Assembly (NCBI RefSeq): GCF_003989795.1 | Contig: NZ_RZHG01000018.1 | Location: 94,772 to 158,771 of the forward strand | Direction of reading: 5' to 3' | From: Vreelandella andesensis | GTDB lineage: Bacteria > Pseudomonadota > Gammaproteobacteria > Pseudomonadales > Halomonadaceae | Length of the DNA stretch: 64,000 nt | Part shown: one piece after another, positions 53,583 through 62,072 of the stretch | Numbering within the stretch: the stretch's first letter is position 1 | Layout of the letters: every line of letters begins with the position of its first letter | Program-made: the position numbers and the translations under genes | The notes under the pieces: generated by a model | What the model was told of the DNA's origin: nothing | The model's database searches: none | What the model saw: the letters and a program-made list of their open reading frames with translations, nothing else

Positions 53583-54084
53583 TGTACTGGAATGGCAGCT
53601 TTGCCAACGGGTAACGCACCTAACGCTTTATCGCCCCTGGCGGTTAGTGCTGCAAACGGCAAGTAGGCTGGGAGACTGGCCTGCCTGGGTCGTATTAATC
53701 GCCGCACAGCCCTGGTTACAGCCTAATGGCACTTGGCGCATTACGCAGTACAGTGCCATCGCGCTGTTCGCGGTTGCTATCTATAAGTTGGTAAAAACGC
53801 GGCTTTGTCGCGAACGCCCGTTTATCACTTACCTAGGCGGCGTCCACTGTGGCGAACCTGCCCGGGACAAATACAGCTTTCCCAGTGGACACACCATGCA
53901 TGCGGTTATGTTTAGCGTGTTGGTGGCCGCTCATACCCCTTGGCTGCTGCCTATTGTGATCCCCCTTAGCTTACTGATCGCCGTTTCACGGGTGGGGCTT
54001 GGGCTGCACTATGTTAGTGATGTCCTTGCCGGTGCAGCCATGGGCTATGGTTTTGCGCTACTGAGTCTTTATTGGATGGGATAA
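53545..54084 (+). CDS. PAP2-family membrane phosphatase
   Basis: 179 residues and several membrane segments. The three PAP2 signatures are complete: KTRLCRERP, SFPSGHTMHAV and SRVGLGLHYVSDVLAG. It hydrolyses lipid phosphates such as phosphatidic acid, phosphatidylglycerophosphate or undecaprenyl diphosphate. CAGGAG precedes the ATG at 53545, inside the glycosyltransferase gene, so the two are translationally linked. Confidence 0.93.
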   Translation: MRPRPLVVFDRLDVLEWQLCQRVTHLTLYRPWRLVLQTASRLGDWPAWVVLIAAQPWLQPNGTWRITQYSAIALFAVAIYKLVKTRLCRERPFITYLGGVHCGEPARDKYSFPSGHTMHAVMFSVLVAAHTPWLLPIVIPLSLLIAVSRVGLGLHYVSDVLAGAAMGYGFALLSLYWMG

Positions 54085-54180
54085 TTTCTAGCCGCTCTAC
54101 GACAGGTAACGATAAGTAAAAAGCCACCAACGCGAACGTAGGTAGCTTTTGAAAGAACTAACCGATTATCGTTTTCTTAT

Positions 54181-54312
54181 TTACTTACGGGGAGGCGTAT
54201 CGTCACGATCCTCTATTGTGGTCATAAATGATGTCTTATACATCATATACAGGCCGACGCCCGAAAAACCTAGAAACAGCACAAACATGCATAACATCAA
54301 TACCATCGCCAT
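54181..54312 (-). CDS. Small single-span membrane protein
   Basis: 43 residues if started at the ATG at 54312, which has CAGGGA eight bases upstream. Residues ~1-24 are a hydrophobic helix (MVLMLCMFVLFLGFSGVGL) and the C-terminus is polar and acidic then basic (TTIEDRDDTPPRK). The frame continues upstream to 54405 without a ribosome-binding site. Function unknown; the size and helix suggest a small regulator or subunit of a membrane complex. Confidence 0.55.
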   Translation of the reverse strand: MAMVLMLCMFVLFLGFSGVGLYMMYKTSFMTTIEDRDDTPPRK

Positions 54313-54505
54313 AGCGCTTGTCCCTGGTAATATGCGGCTGCTACGTTGACGTCTTCTAACCGCTGAATTTTGGTTTACACCAGAGAATAGACCAAAATCC
54401 CGCAACTATTGATGCAAAAACTGTTCATAAAATCTAGGCAAAATTAAATATTCAAAGAAAACAAACTATTAAAAAATCAAACTGTTAAAAAATAACAATT
54501 AACAC

Positions 54506-54535
54506 AAAAAAACCACCTCGCTTTCACGAGATGGT
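54506..54535 (-). terminator. Intrinsic terminator of the candidate Csr-type RNA
   Basis: Minus strand: ACCATCTCG, loop TGAAAG, CGAGGTGGT (nine pairs, one G-U), then seven T. On the plus strand the same stem has a C-A mismatch and no T7 run, so the direction is clear. Confidence 0.85.
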
Positions 54536-54690
54536 GATTTTGCATCGATACCGCTCCATGGCGGTGATGATCAGCGTTTCCTTACACTGACAAAGATGAG
54601 CAGGCTGAGTGTCCTTTCACGTCCATTTGCTGATATGGCTCCATGCCTTCCCTAACTGCCTGTCAGCCTGCTCACGCTGTTTACTTATTG
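54506..54690 (-). ncRNA. Candidate CsrA/RsmA-titrating small RNA (RsmY/RsmZ/CsrB-like)
   Basis: On the minus strand this gene-free stretch carries six GGA motifs (plus-strand TCC at 54555, 54579, 54612, 54622, 54640, 54649). At least four lie in short hairpin loops: GGC-ATGGA-GCC, GTG-AAAGGA-CAC, CAGTG-TAAGGAAA-CGCTG and ACCGC-CATGGA-GCGGT. An outer 12-bp perfect pairing (54597-54608 with 54663-54674) closes a central domain. The 3' end is a terminator with fully paired arms ACCATCTCG/CGAGGTGGT, loop TGAAAG and seven T. No coding gene upstream on this strand needs that terminator. RNAs with GGA-loop arrays sequester CsrA. The 5' end is estimated. Confidence 0.7.
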
Positions 54691-54747
54691 CTGCTAAACG
54701 TTTGGCGATCAACTTCACTTAAAATTTAAGAGTAACAGCATTGCGAC

Positions 54748-54765
54748 TACATCTAACTACTTGCA
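54748..54765 (-). promoter_or_regulatory. Possible GacA/UvrY-like upstream element
   Basis: TACATC-N6-CTTGCA has the 18-bp layout of the GacA box TGTAAG-N6-CTTACA. One half matches in five of six bases, the other only in two. It lies about 70 bp upstream of the estimated start of the candidate RNA, the usual position. Weak evidence. Confidence 0.3.
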
Positions 54766-55043
54766 GACAATAGGCCAAGTGCCATTTTAAATAAAAAAAA
54801 TCATTAATAACAATATTTTATAAAAAAACGCAATGCCAAGCATCGACGTAAACAACGCTATTTTATGGCTAAAACTGACACATGCGACAAATTTACATGG
54901 CCACGGATGCTCAATCGATGGAAATTCGATGGCACCAACCGTCCGTAACGATTATTTTTAATACAGCGTACCTAGAAGCTGTCTACCCAGAACGTTTCTA
55001 TCTAGCCTTTCTATCTAAACCACCAGTAATGGGAAATCCTCAA

Positions 55044-55175
55044 ATGAAACGTGCAATGGTTATCAGTTTATTAATAATAATGACGCTTCTAGTTATAAGT
55101 GGCTGCAATACTATTCGCGGCGCTGGCGAAGACCTTGAGCGCGGCGGCGAAGCTATTCAACGCTCTACACGTTAA
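55044..55175 (+). CDS. Entericidin-like small lipoprotein
   Basis: 43 residues. A short lipoprotein signal (MVISLLIIMTLLVISGC) with the lipidation Cys at ~21, then NTIRGAGEDLERGGEAIQRSTR, the entericidin A/B pattern. Entericidins are toxin/antidote-like or stress-induced outer-membrane lipopeptides. An in-frame upstream extension (from 54882) is not part of the gene. The stop overlaps the hydrolase start as TAATG. Confidence 0.85.
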   Translation: MKRAMVISLLIIMTLLVISGCNTIRGAGEDLERGGEAIQRSTR

Positions 55176-55705
55176 TGGCTATGATGACCGTTTACCTTTC
55201 ACATGGCCTAGAAAGCGGGCCTGACGCTCTGAAAGTACAAGCGTTAAAAGGCGTTGCTGAGCAGCTAGATAACTGTGAACCCGTAGTAATGGACTACCGG
55301 GGTATAAAGGAGCCTCGGGCGCGTTTAGAACATTTGCTTGCGGTAATTGCCGAGCGAAACGACACGCTTGCTAACTGTGTTATGGCGGGTTCAAGTCTTG
55401 GCGGTTGGATAAGTGCGGCAGTGAGTGCTCAAGAACCCGTGCTAGGTTGTTTTTTATTAGCCCCTGCTCTTGGCCTGCCAGATTACCCGCAAACTTCGCT
55501 CACACTGCAAGCTCAACATACGCATATCATTCATGGATGGCGGGACGATGTCGTGCCACCTGGCCCAGTAATTGAACATGCCCGCTGCCAGCGACTTTCA
55601 TTGCGCATGATTGACGATGACCACCGTCTTCATAACAGCCTCGATACGATACTTTCCGACTTTGAACGGTTTTTAGATTTATGTCTTTCAGAGCCAACGT
55701 TCTGA
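55175..55705 (+). CDS. YqiA/YcfP-like alpha/beta hydrolase
   Basis: 176 residues. VYLSHGLESGPDALKVQALKG at the N-terminus, nucleophile elbow AGSSLGGWIS (Ser), and the acid/base region GWRDDVVPP and DDDHRLH give a Ser-Asp-His triad. It is a cytoplasmic esterase-type protein of unknown substrate. It starts at the base overlapping the entericidin stop, so expression is coupled to that gene; ATGs three and four codons in are alternative starts. Confidence 0.85.
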   Translation: MAMMTVYLSHGLESGPDALKVQALKGVAEQLDNCEPVVMDYRGIKEPRARLEHLLAVIAERNDTLANCVMAGSSLGGWISAAVSAQEPVLGCFLLAPALGLPDYPQTSLTLQAQHTHIIHGWRDDVVPPGPVIEHARCQRLSLRMIDDDHRLHNSLDTILSDFERFLDLCLSEPTF

Positions 55706-55789
55706 AAAGCTAACAAAGTGTTACAACAAATAGTCGACATACATTAAACAAACCTATACAAATAGTATACACACGAAAGGAGATCGATA

Positions 55790-55966
55790 ATGTTTGGACT
55801 ATTCAAGCGCGACCCTAAGAAAAAGCTTCAGCAAGATTACGAACGCAAATTACAGGCGGCGATGGAAGCTTCACGCAATGGCGACATGCGGGCTAACGCC
55901 ACGCTAACAGAAGAAGCAGAAGCTATTCTTACTGAGATCAACCGCCTTAAAGCAGAAGAACACTAG
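55790..55966 (+). CDS. DUF6435-like small protein
   Basis: 58 residues with AAAGGAG upstream. MFGLFKRDPKKKLQQDYERK followed by a charged helical body (AMEASRNGDMRANATLTEEAEAI) is the pattern of a small family in marine gammaproteobacteria (DUF6435). A short membrane-facing N-terminus and a coiled helix are likely. Function unknown. It lies 13 bases before the ChaN-like gene and probably shares its transcript. Confidence 0.8.
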   Translation: MFGLFKRDPKKKLQQDYERKLQAAMEASRNGDMRANATLTEEAEAILTEINRLKAEEH

Positions 55967-55979
55967 GACATAAACGCCC

Positions 55980-56825
55980 ATGCGCCATCACTTCATCGCT
56001 GCTGTCGCACTTAGCTCGCTCCCATTGGCTGCCCACGCTAGCTGCCCTCTTCCCGGCCAGTGGTGGCAATCGCAGCAGGTTGTTTCTAATAGCGCGATTT
56101 TAGCTCAAGCAACGCAACATCAGGTTGTCCTCCTGGGCGAGCAACACGATGACGTTGACCACCATCGCTGGCAGCTGCATGCTCTGGCGGGGCTATACGC
56201 GCTACGTGATGATATGGTCGTTGGGTTAGAAATGCTGCCCCGAGAAGTACAACCTGTACTCGATGATTGGGTGGCGGGGTTGCTGTCAGAAGAAGAACTG
56301 TTAAAGCAATCCCGCTGGGAAGAAACCTGGGGATTTGATGCTGATCTCTACTTACCTATTTTCCATTTTGCTCGTATTCAACAGATCCCGCTAATTGCCC
56401 TGAACATCACTCCCGAACTGCGTCAGCGTTTGGCTAGTGAAGGCTTCTCCAACGTACCTGCCGAACAGCGCCATCACCTTCCTGCGCCGTTACCGCCAAG
56501 TGCTGGCTATGAAATGCGCTTAAAAGAAGTATTTGACCAGCACGCTATGGGGAAAGACGACCCCGCTATGCTGAGACGCTTTTTACAGGCTCAACTTAGC
56601 TGGGACGTCGCTATGGCTGAAGGACTTGCTAGCGCAGCCGCAGAAGGCACTTTAGCCGTTGGCTTAATGGGTTTGGGGCATGTCATTTACCACGACGGTG
56701 TACCACATCAACTTAATGGCCTTGGAATAGCTGACACCTTTAGTTTACTGCCCTGGTCAGCAGAGGCATGTGAACCACCCGATTCTGGACTAGCCGATGC
56801 GGTTTTTGTGCTACCAGCAGAGTAA
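55980..56825 (+). CDS. ChaN-family heme-binding-type protein
   Basis: 281 residues with a signal peptide (FIAAVALSSLPLAAHA). The ChaN/DUF399 motifs are VVLLGEQHDDVDHHRWQLH, VGLEMLPREVQPVLDDWVAG, WEETWGFDADLYLPIFHFA and LMGLGHVIYHDGVP near the end. The His and Glu residues of these motifs line the heme or metal site. A Cys follows the signal, but the lipobox is weak. It probably acts at the envelope in iron/heme handling. Confidence 0.85.
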   Translation: MRHHFIAAVALSSLPLAAHASCPLPGQWWQSQQVVSNSAILAQATQHQVVLLGEQHDDVDHHRWQLHALAGLYALRDDMVVGLEMLPREVQPVLDDWVAGLLSEEELLKQSRWEETWGFDADLYLPIFHFARIQQIPLIALNITPELRQRLASEGFSNVPAEQRHHLPAPLPPSAGYEMRLKEVFDQHAMGKDDPAMLRRFLQAQLSWDVAMAEGLASAAAEGTLAVGLMGLGHVIYHDGVPHQLNGLGIADTFSLLPWSAEACEPPDSGLADAVFVLPAE

Positions 56826-56859
56826 CCACCAACCGTTTTGCCGCTGACAGAATAACCAG

Positions 56860-58290
56860 TTAGGTGTCATCTGCCAGTGCGGGCAGCAGTGTTTTTAACT
56901 TACGGGTAAGGGTATTGCGTCCCCAGCCGAGTAATTCAGCGGCTTCTCCTTTGCGGCCACCGGTATGTTTTAGCGCTGTTTCAATCAGAATACGCTCGAA
57001 GTCCGGCACCGCTTCTTCCAACAAATGGGTATGGCCTTCTGCAAGGGCGTGATCAGCCCAATCCCTGAACGCGGAACGCCAGTCGCCATGAACACTGCTT
57101 TCAGACGCATTGATAGCGCGCAGTTCCGGTGGTAAGTCCTCAACTAGAATTTCGCGACCAGAGGCCATTACCGTTAACCAACGGCAGCTATTTTCTAATT
57201 GGCGAACATTACCCGGCCAAGGCAAACGCGTAAGGTGCGCTTCTGCTTCGGGCGTTAATACTTTGATATCTGTTGTTAGCTCTTTGGCGGCTTCCGCTAG
57301 GAAATGACGCGTTAACCGCGGAATATCTTCCCGCCGCTCGGAAAGGCGCGGCAGATGAACGCGAATCACGTTTAAACGGTGAAACAAATCCTCCCGAAAA
57401 CGCCCATCATCGACCAATGACTCCAGGTTCTGGTGGGTCGCCGCAATAATGCGCACATCAACCCTTACCGGCGTATGGCCGCCAACGCGGTAAAACTCAC
57501 CGTCGGCTAACACGCGTAGCAAGCGCGTTTGGGTTTCGGCGGGCATGTCACCAATTTCATCCAGAAACAGCGTTCCACCGTTAGCCTGTTCAAATCGCCC
57601 TTGGCGCTGTTGCGTCGCCCCGGTAAACGCCCCCTTCTCATGGCCGAACAGTTCAGACTCAATCAAGTCGCGGGGAATCGCTGCCATGTTCAGCGCAATA
57701 AACGGCTTACCTGCCCGCGGGCTATGCTGATGCAGCGCCTGGGCGACCCGCTCTTTACCAGTGCCCGACTCACCGTTAATCAATACCGTGATGTGGGAGT
57801 GGGAAAGCCGCCCGATGGCACGAAACACTTCCTGCATAGCAGGCGCTTCACCAATAATTTCTGCGCTTAACCCCTCCGGCACGCTAACCGGACGCTGACG
57901 CTCTCTTGCATGCGCCACCGCACGGCGGACCAGCGCTAGCGCTTCGTCTACATCAAAGGGTTTAGGCAGGTATTCAAATGCGCCGCCTTGATAAGACGCT
58001 ACGGCGCTGTCGAGATCCGAATGCGCGGTCATGACAATCACAGGCAGGTCAGGGTGCGCATCGCGTACCCGAGACATTAAATCCAGCCCATCAATGCCGG
58101 GCATTCGAATGTCCGTCACCAGTACATCGGGTGGGTTTTCAAGCAAACGTTCAAGGGCCGTGTCGGCGCGTTCAATACACTCAACATCCAGGTCTGGCTG
58201 CGCTAACGCCCGCTCTAATACCCAACGGATGGCGCGGTCATCATCGACAATAACCACTCGTGCCACATCGGCTTGTGTCGCCTCAGTCAT
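56860..58290 (-). CDS. glnG: Nitrogen regulation response regulator NtrC
   Basis: 476 residues. The receiver domain has DDDRAIRW, phosphoacceptor Asp in VLVTDIRMPG and Lys in YLPKPFDVD. The AAA+ domain has Walker A GESGTGKE, the sigma-54 contact GAFTGA and LFLDEIGDMP. A Fis-type helix-turn-helix closes the protein (GRKGEAAELLGWGRNTLTRKL). It activates sigma-54 promoters such as the one proposed for glnA. The start overlaps the glnL stop by 4 bases. Confidence 0.97.
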   Translation of the reverse strand: MTEATQADVARVVIVDDDRAIRWVLERALAQPDLDVECIERADTALERLLENPPDVLVTDIRMPGIDGLDLMSRVRDAHPDLPVIVMTAHSDLDSAVASYQGGAFEYLPKPFDVDEALALVRRAVAHARERQRPVSVPEGLSAEIIGEAPAMQEVFRAIGRLSHSHITVLINGESGTGKERVAQALHQHSPRAGKPFIALNMAAIPRDLIESELFGHEKGAFTGATQQRQGRFEQANGGTLFLDEIGDMPAETQTRLLRVLADGEFYRVGGHTPVRVDVRIIAATHQNLESLVDDGRFREDLFHRLNVIRVHLPRLSERREDIPRLTRHFLAEAAKELTTDIKVLTPEAEAHLTRLPWPGNVRQLENSCRWLTVMASGREILVEDLPPELRAINASESSVHGDWRSAFRDWADHALAEGHTHLLEEAVPDFERILIETALKHTGGRKGEAAELLGWGRNTLTRKLKTLLPALADDT

Positions 58291-59345
58291 GACGCTTCTC
58301 CGGTGAAATTAACAACCAATGGAATCAATAAACGAAATTCGGTACGCCCAGGGCGTGAGTCGCATTCGATCAATCCTTGATGTTGGTGCAAAATCGATTG
58401 AGCAATCGAAAGCCCTAGGCCGCTACCTTCAGCGCGCCCAGAAACCATGGGATAGAAAAGCGTTTCACGTAATGTTTCAGGTATGCCCGGGCCATTATCA
58501 ATAACCCCCACTTCACTGACTAAACGATGGCGTTCGGCCCCCAACGTAAATTGGCGGCGCGCGCGAGTACGCAGGATAAGCTCCGGCGAAGGTGTACCCG
58601 CATCGCTCATGGCCTGCACCGCGTTGCGTGCCACATTCAATAACGCTTGAATCATTTGAGATTCATCGCCAGAAAGATCAGGCAAACTCGGGTCATAATC
58701 GCGCCGAATCTCAACCTGTGGGTGCTCGGCAATCAGCAGTGTTCGCACTCGCTCTAACACTTTGTGAATATTGACAGGCTCATGTTTAACAATGCGATTA
58801 GGGCCCAACATAGAGTCGACCAAATCTTTGAGACGATCTACCTCCTCTACAATAATATGAGTGAACTCACGCAGTGCTGGGTCGTCCAAATCGCGCTCTA
58901 ATAACTGGGCGGCGCCGCGAATCCCGCCCAGGGGATTTTTAACTTCATGTGCCAAGCCCCGCGCCAGCACCTTGATGGTCTCTTGCCGAGTGGTTAGCGC
59001 TTCTTCGCGGGAAATCTGCATCAGCCGATCACGGGGCTCTACTTCCAACAACAACTCATCGGCTGAGAGCGGCGTCACGGTATAATCCACCGTTAATGAC
59101 TCGCTGTTCAGCGGCGTAATACGTGCTTCACGCTGCGTATAGGGATGAAACGCATCTCGCGCTTTGGCAAGGACATCATCAATACTCTCATCGCCCCCTA
59201 ATAGCGTGTCTAAACTAATGCCCTGCACACGGCTAAAGCTCACCGCTAGCAACGCTTCCGCAGCTGGGTTCATCCAGCGAACGCGGAGTTCACCGTCTAG
59301 CAGCAGGACTGCAGTGGTGAGATGTTCAAGTAAGCGCTGGTACAT
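58287..59345 (-). CDS. glnL: Nitrogen regulation sensor kinase NtrB
   Basis: 352 residues, no membrane segments. The PAS domain (1-115) begins LLEHLTTAVLLLDGELRVRWM. The phosphoacceptor His is in ARGLAHEVKNPLGGI, N box in ALLNVARNAVQAM, G1 DNGPGIP and G2 GSGLGLSIAQS. It phosphorylates or dephosphorylates NtrC according to PII. A perfect-type NtrC site lies just beyond the DUF4124 gene end, upstream of this gene. Confidence 0.97.
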   Translation of the reverse strand: MYQRLLEHLTTAVLLLDGELRVRWMNPAAEALLAVSFSRVQGISLDTLLGGDESIDDVLAKARDAFHPYTQREARITPLNSESLTVDYTVTPLSADELLLEVEPRDRLMQISREEALTTRQETIKVLARGLAHEVKNPLGGIRGAAQLLERDLDDPALREFTHIIVEEVDRLKDLVDSMLGPNRIVKHEPVNIHKVLERVRTLLIAEHPQVEIRRDYDPSLPDLSGDESQMIQALLNVARNAVQAMSDAGTPSPELILRTRARRQFTLGAERHRLVSEVGVIDNGPGIPETLRETLFYPMVSGRAEGSGLGLSIAQSILHQHQGLIECDSRPGRTEFRLLIPLVVNFTGEAS

Positions 59346-59515
59346 GGCGTGTCCTGAAGCGTTGCTTTAAAAAATAACGTTAACGAGTGTTTGAAAGAGG
59401 AACTGCAAAAAGCGCGCCAATAACGCATAAACGACCAGTTGCACGGCTATTGAGCAGAAGGTGGGGATATAGCGAGTCGTTGTAGCGCAGTTCGAGTGGT
59501 AATCTCATCATTTAG

Positions 59516-59532
59516 CGCACCATTATAGTGCA
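59516..59532 (-). promoter_or_regulatory. NtrC-binding site upstream of glnL
   Basis: On the minus strand TGCACT-ATAAT-GGTGCG matches the NtrC consensus TGCACY-N5-GGTGCA in all but the last base. It lies 171 bp before glnL and just after the DUF4124 stop, recalling the NtrC-repressed glnL promoter of enterobacteria. Confidence 0.7.
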
Positions 59533-59537
59533 CCTGG

Positions 59538-60071
59538 TTAATCGACAATAAAAATACTTACCGGATCAGTGCGGTGCTGAACACGCCCGCCACTATCTAC
59601 TAGTTCGGCTTGAAGCTGATGTTGGCCCGCTGATAAACCGGCCAGCCAGAAAGCATCACTGTGCAGCGCCGATTGACTTATTTCGCCGTTTACCAGCAGT
59701 TGTATTCGATGATCTTCTCGAAGCGGGGGAGCAACGTCCACGACGACCGAGGTATGGTCGTTTCGAAGCGTCGCATCCGCCTGGGGAACCTCAATCGCAA
59801 AACGGTCGTAGGGCATAAACGGTTTTCCAGGATAACCCTGACGACGCGGTGAAACAGCGCCTAGAGGCGGCGACGTGGAGACGCCAGGCAGTGGAGCCAG
59901 CGTCATCGCTTCGCCTCCGCGCTCAGGGTTATCGGTAAAGGTTACGTTGCCCTGCTCATCTACCACACGGTACACCGTTTGTGACTGCGCAGCGCTTACC
60001 CACAGGCACAGCAGTAGCGCAGCTCCTGCGGGTAAACACACTTTGTGCTGCAAACGTCGACCACTCATCAT
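59538..60071 (-). CDS. DUF4124 domain-containing exported protein
   Basis: About 177 residues with a signal peptide (AGAALLLCLWVSAAQS). The DUF4124 text is TVYRVVDEQGNVTFTDNPERG. The C-terminal part (PVSIFIVD end, DHRIQLLVNGE mid) is beta-rich. This gene between glnA and glnLG is a recurrent gammaproteobacterial arrangement; function unknown. ATG 60071 follows GAAGG; a GTG at 60080 is in frame. Confidence 0.85.
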   Translation of the reverse strand: MMSGRRLQHKVCLPAGAALLLCLWVSAAQSQTVYRVVDEQGNVTFTDNPERGGEAMTLAPLPGVSTSPPLGAVSPRRQGYPGKPFMPYDRFAIEVPQADATLRNDHTSVVVDVAPPLREDHRIQLLVNGEISQSALHSDAFWLAGLSAGQHQLQAELVDSGGRVQHRTDPVSIFIVD

Positions 60072-60105
60072 CACTGGCACACCTTCTCAGTTTGCTACCA
60101 TAAAA

Positions 60106-60129
60106 AAAACCCCGCCAAGGCGGGGTTTT
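60106..60129 (-). terminator. Intrinsic terminator of glnA
   Basis: AAAACCCCGCC and GGCGGGGTTTT form a perfect stem with a 2-base core and A/T tails in both directions, 66 bases after the glnA stop. Confidence 0.9.
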
Positions 60130-60194
60130 AGGCTAATCACACCGCAAGGGTGATGTTAGCAGCTGTTCTTAAAAACCATTCTCAAAAAACGTTC

Positions 60195-61601
60195 TTAACA
60201 GCTGTAGTACATATCAAACTCAATCGGGTGAGTAGTCATACGAATACGTTCCACTTCTTCCATCTTGAGGTCGATGTAAGCATCGATCATATCATCAGTA
60301 AATACGCCACCTTCGGTCAGGAATGCGCGGTCCGCATCGAGTGCTTCCAGCGCTTGATCCAGGCTGTTAGCAACGGTCGGTACTGACTTACCTTCTTCTG
60401 GCGGCAGATCATACAAGTTCTTATCCATGGCATCGCCAGGATGAATCTTGTTTTTAATACCGTCGATACCCGCCATCAACAAGGCAGAGAACGCCAGGTA
60501 CGGGTTGGCAGTCGGATCAGGGAAACGCGTTTCTACACGCTTACCTTTCGGGCTAGCGGTGTACGGAATACGGATCGAGGCAGAGCGGTTACGAGCGCTG
60601 TAGGCCAGCATTACCGGCGCTTCAAAACCTGGCACCAATCGCTTGTACGAGTTAGTAGACGCATTAGTGAAGGCGTTCAGAGCACGGGCGTGCTTGATAA
60701 CACCGCCAATGTAGTAAAGCGCCATTTCAGAAAGACCCGCGTACTCGTCACCTGCGAACTGGTTCTGACCATCTTTCCAGAACGACTGGTGTACGTGCAT
60801 ACCAGAACCGTTGTCGCCTACTAGCGGCTTCGGCATAAACGTAGCAGTTTTGCCATAAGCGTGGGCCACGTTGTGGATCACGTATTTCATTTCCTGAACT
60901 TCGTCAGCTTTCTTCACCAGCGTGTTGAATTTAACACCGATTTCATTCTGACCTGCGTTAGCAACCTCGTGGTGGTGAACCTCAACGGTCTGACCAATCG
61001 CTTCAAGGGTGTTACACATCGCACCACGAATATCGTGGAAACTATCAACCGGGGGAACCGGGAAATAACCACCTTTCACACGCGGGCGGTGGCCTAAGTT
61101 GCCGCCTTCTACTTGGCTATTGGTCGCCCAAGCGCCTTCGTCAGAGGTGATTTTGTACATGGAACCCTGAATATCAGATTTCCAATGAACTTCGTCAAAA
61201 ATGAAAAACTCAGGCTCAGGGCCAAAGAAAGCGGTGTCGCCCAAGCCGGTGGACTGCAGATAAGCTTCTGCGCGCTTAGCAATGGAACGCGGGTCGCGAT
61301 CATAACCCTGCATAGTAGCAGGCTCGATGATGTCGCAACGCAGGATCAGGGTAGCGTCTTCGGTGAAGGGATCGAGGTAACCAGTACCGTCTTCAGGGCG
61401 AAGAATCATGTCGGATTCATTAATGCCTTTCCAGCCCTCAATGGAGGAACCATCGAACATTTGACCGTTCTCGAAAAACTCTTCGTCCACGTCCCGTGCC
61501 GGTACGGTGACGTGCTGCTCTTTACCGCGCGTGTCGGTGAAACGCAGGTCTACCCATTTAACATCATGTTCTTCAATTAGCGCGAGAGTCTTAGCTGACA
61601 T
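60195..61601 (-). CDS. glnA: Glutamine synthetase type I
   Basis: 468 residues, the usual GSI-beta length. Catalytic-domain motifs are [33 protein letters not shown] and the adenylylation Tyr in [10 protein letters not shown] near residue 397. It condenses ammonia and glutamate using ATP. GGAGGA precedes the ATG. A sigma-54 promoter and two NtrC-like sites lie upstream, and NtrB/NtrC are encoded downstream. Confidence 0.98.
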   Translation of the reverse strand: MSAKTLALIEEHDVKWVDLRFTDTRGKEQHVTVPARDVDEEFFENGQMFDGSSIEGWKGINESDMILRPEDGTGYLDPFTEDATLILRCDIIEPATMQGYDRDPRSIAKRAEAYLQSTGLGDTAFFGPEPEFFIFDEVHWKSDIQGSMYKITSDEGAWATNSQVEGGNLGHRPRVKGGYFPVPPVDSFHDIRGAMCNTLEAIGQTVEVHHHEVANAGQNEIGVKFNTLVKKADEVQEMKYVIHNVAHAYGKTATFMPKPLVGDNGSGMHVHQSFWKDGQNQFAGDEYAGLSEMALYYIGGVIKHARALNAFTNASTNSYKRLVPGFEAPVMLAYSARNRSASIRIPYTASPKGKRVETRFPDPTANPYLAFSALLMAGIDGIKNKIHPGDAMDKNLYDLPPEEGKSVPTVANSLDQALEALDADRAFLTEGGVFTDDMIDAYIDLKMEEVERIRMTTHPIEFDMYYSC

Positions 61602-61736
61602 AGTGTCCTCCGGTATGAACGTGGCTTAAAGATTGTCACAGTAAGCTACCGATAAAAGAGTCATTAAACAAACCGGCTATTGTTTTAGCACGCCGAGAGG
61701 CATCTGCCTACGACCCGCTAGCCGCTGGCTAATACT

Positions 61737-61755
61737 AAGCACAGAGTATGCCAAT
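61737..61755 (-). promoter_or_regulatory. Sigma-54 promoter of glnA
   Basis: Minus strand TTGGCATACTCTGTGCTT: the invariant GG and GC are separated by exactly 10 bases, as in TTGGCAC-N5-TTGCA. Transcription would start near 61727, about 125 bases before glnA. Confidence 0.7.
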
Positions 61756-61757
61756 CC

Positions 61758-61774
61758 TGCACCAATATGGCATA
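61758..61774 (-). promoter_or_regulatory. NtrC-like site next to the glnA promoter
   Basis: TGCACC-AATAT-GGCATA matches one half of the NtrC palindrome fully and the other partly. It abuts the -24 element, a position at which NtrC would act weakly or dampen transcription. Confidence 0.45.
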
Positions 61775-61924
61775 AAAAAATTACAAGATATTGTTTTATA
61801 TAATTTTAAAAATAAAAATAAATGCTTCTTCATGTCGCATATCGTGTGTGAGTGGACGTACTCCGCCCAAAACAGCCACACAGCTCATAAAGTCGCACCA
61901 ATAACAAACAAAGCAAACCTAGCA

Positions 61925-61941
61925 AGCACTAATATGGTGCA
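61925..61941 (-). promoter_or_regulatory. NtrC-binding site (enhancer) upstream of glnA
   Basis: AGCACT-AATAT-GGTGCA agrees with TGCACY-N5-GGTGCA at all but one base. It is about 205 bp upstream of the proposed start of transcription, a normal enhancer distance. The rest of 61602-62042 has no gene. Confidence 0.7.
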
Positions 61942-62072
61942 AAATAAGCGACTCCTATTTTACTCATCATCGTAAACTTTAGCTTGCTGCCAAAAGAAAC
62001 TCACACCTACAATTACTTACAAATAGATAGACTTTATAACAGATGGGTTTCACAACACAGGAAGCCGCTTGC

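Noticed and set aside
54882..55043. In-frame extension of the entericidin-like gene
   Set aside because: The lipoprotein signal starts at 55044; the upstream part has no conserved features.
60441..61580. Several plus-strand frames opposite glnA
   Set aside because: Codon shadow of a highly expressed gene.
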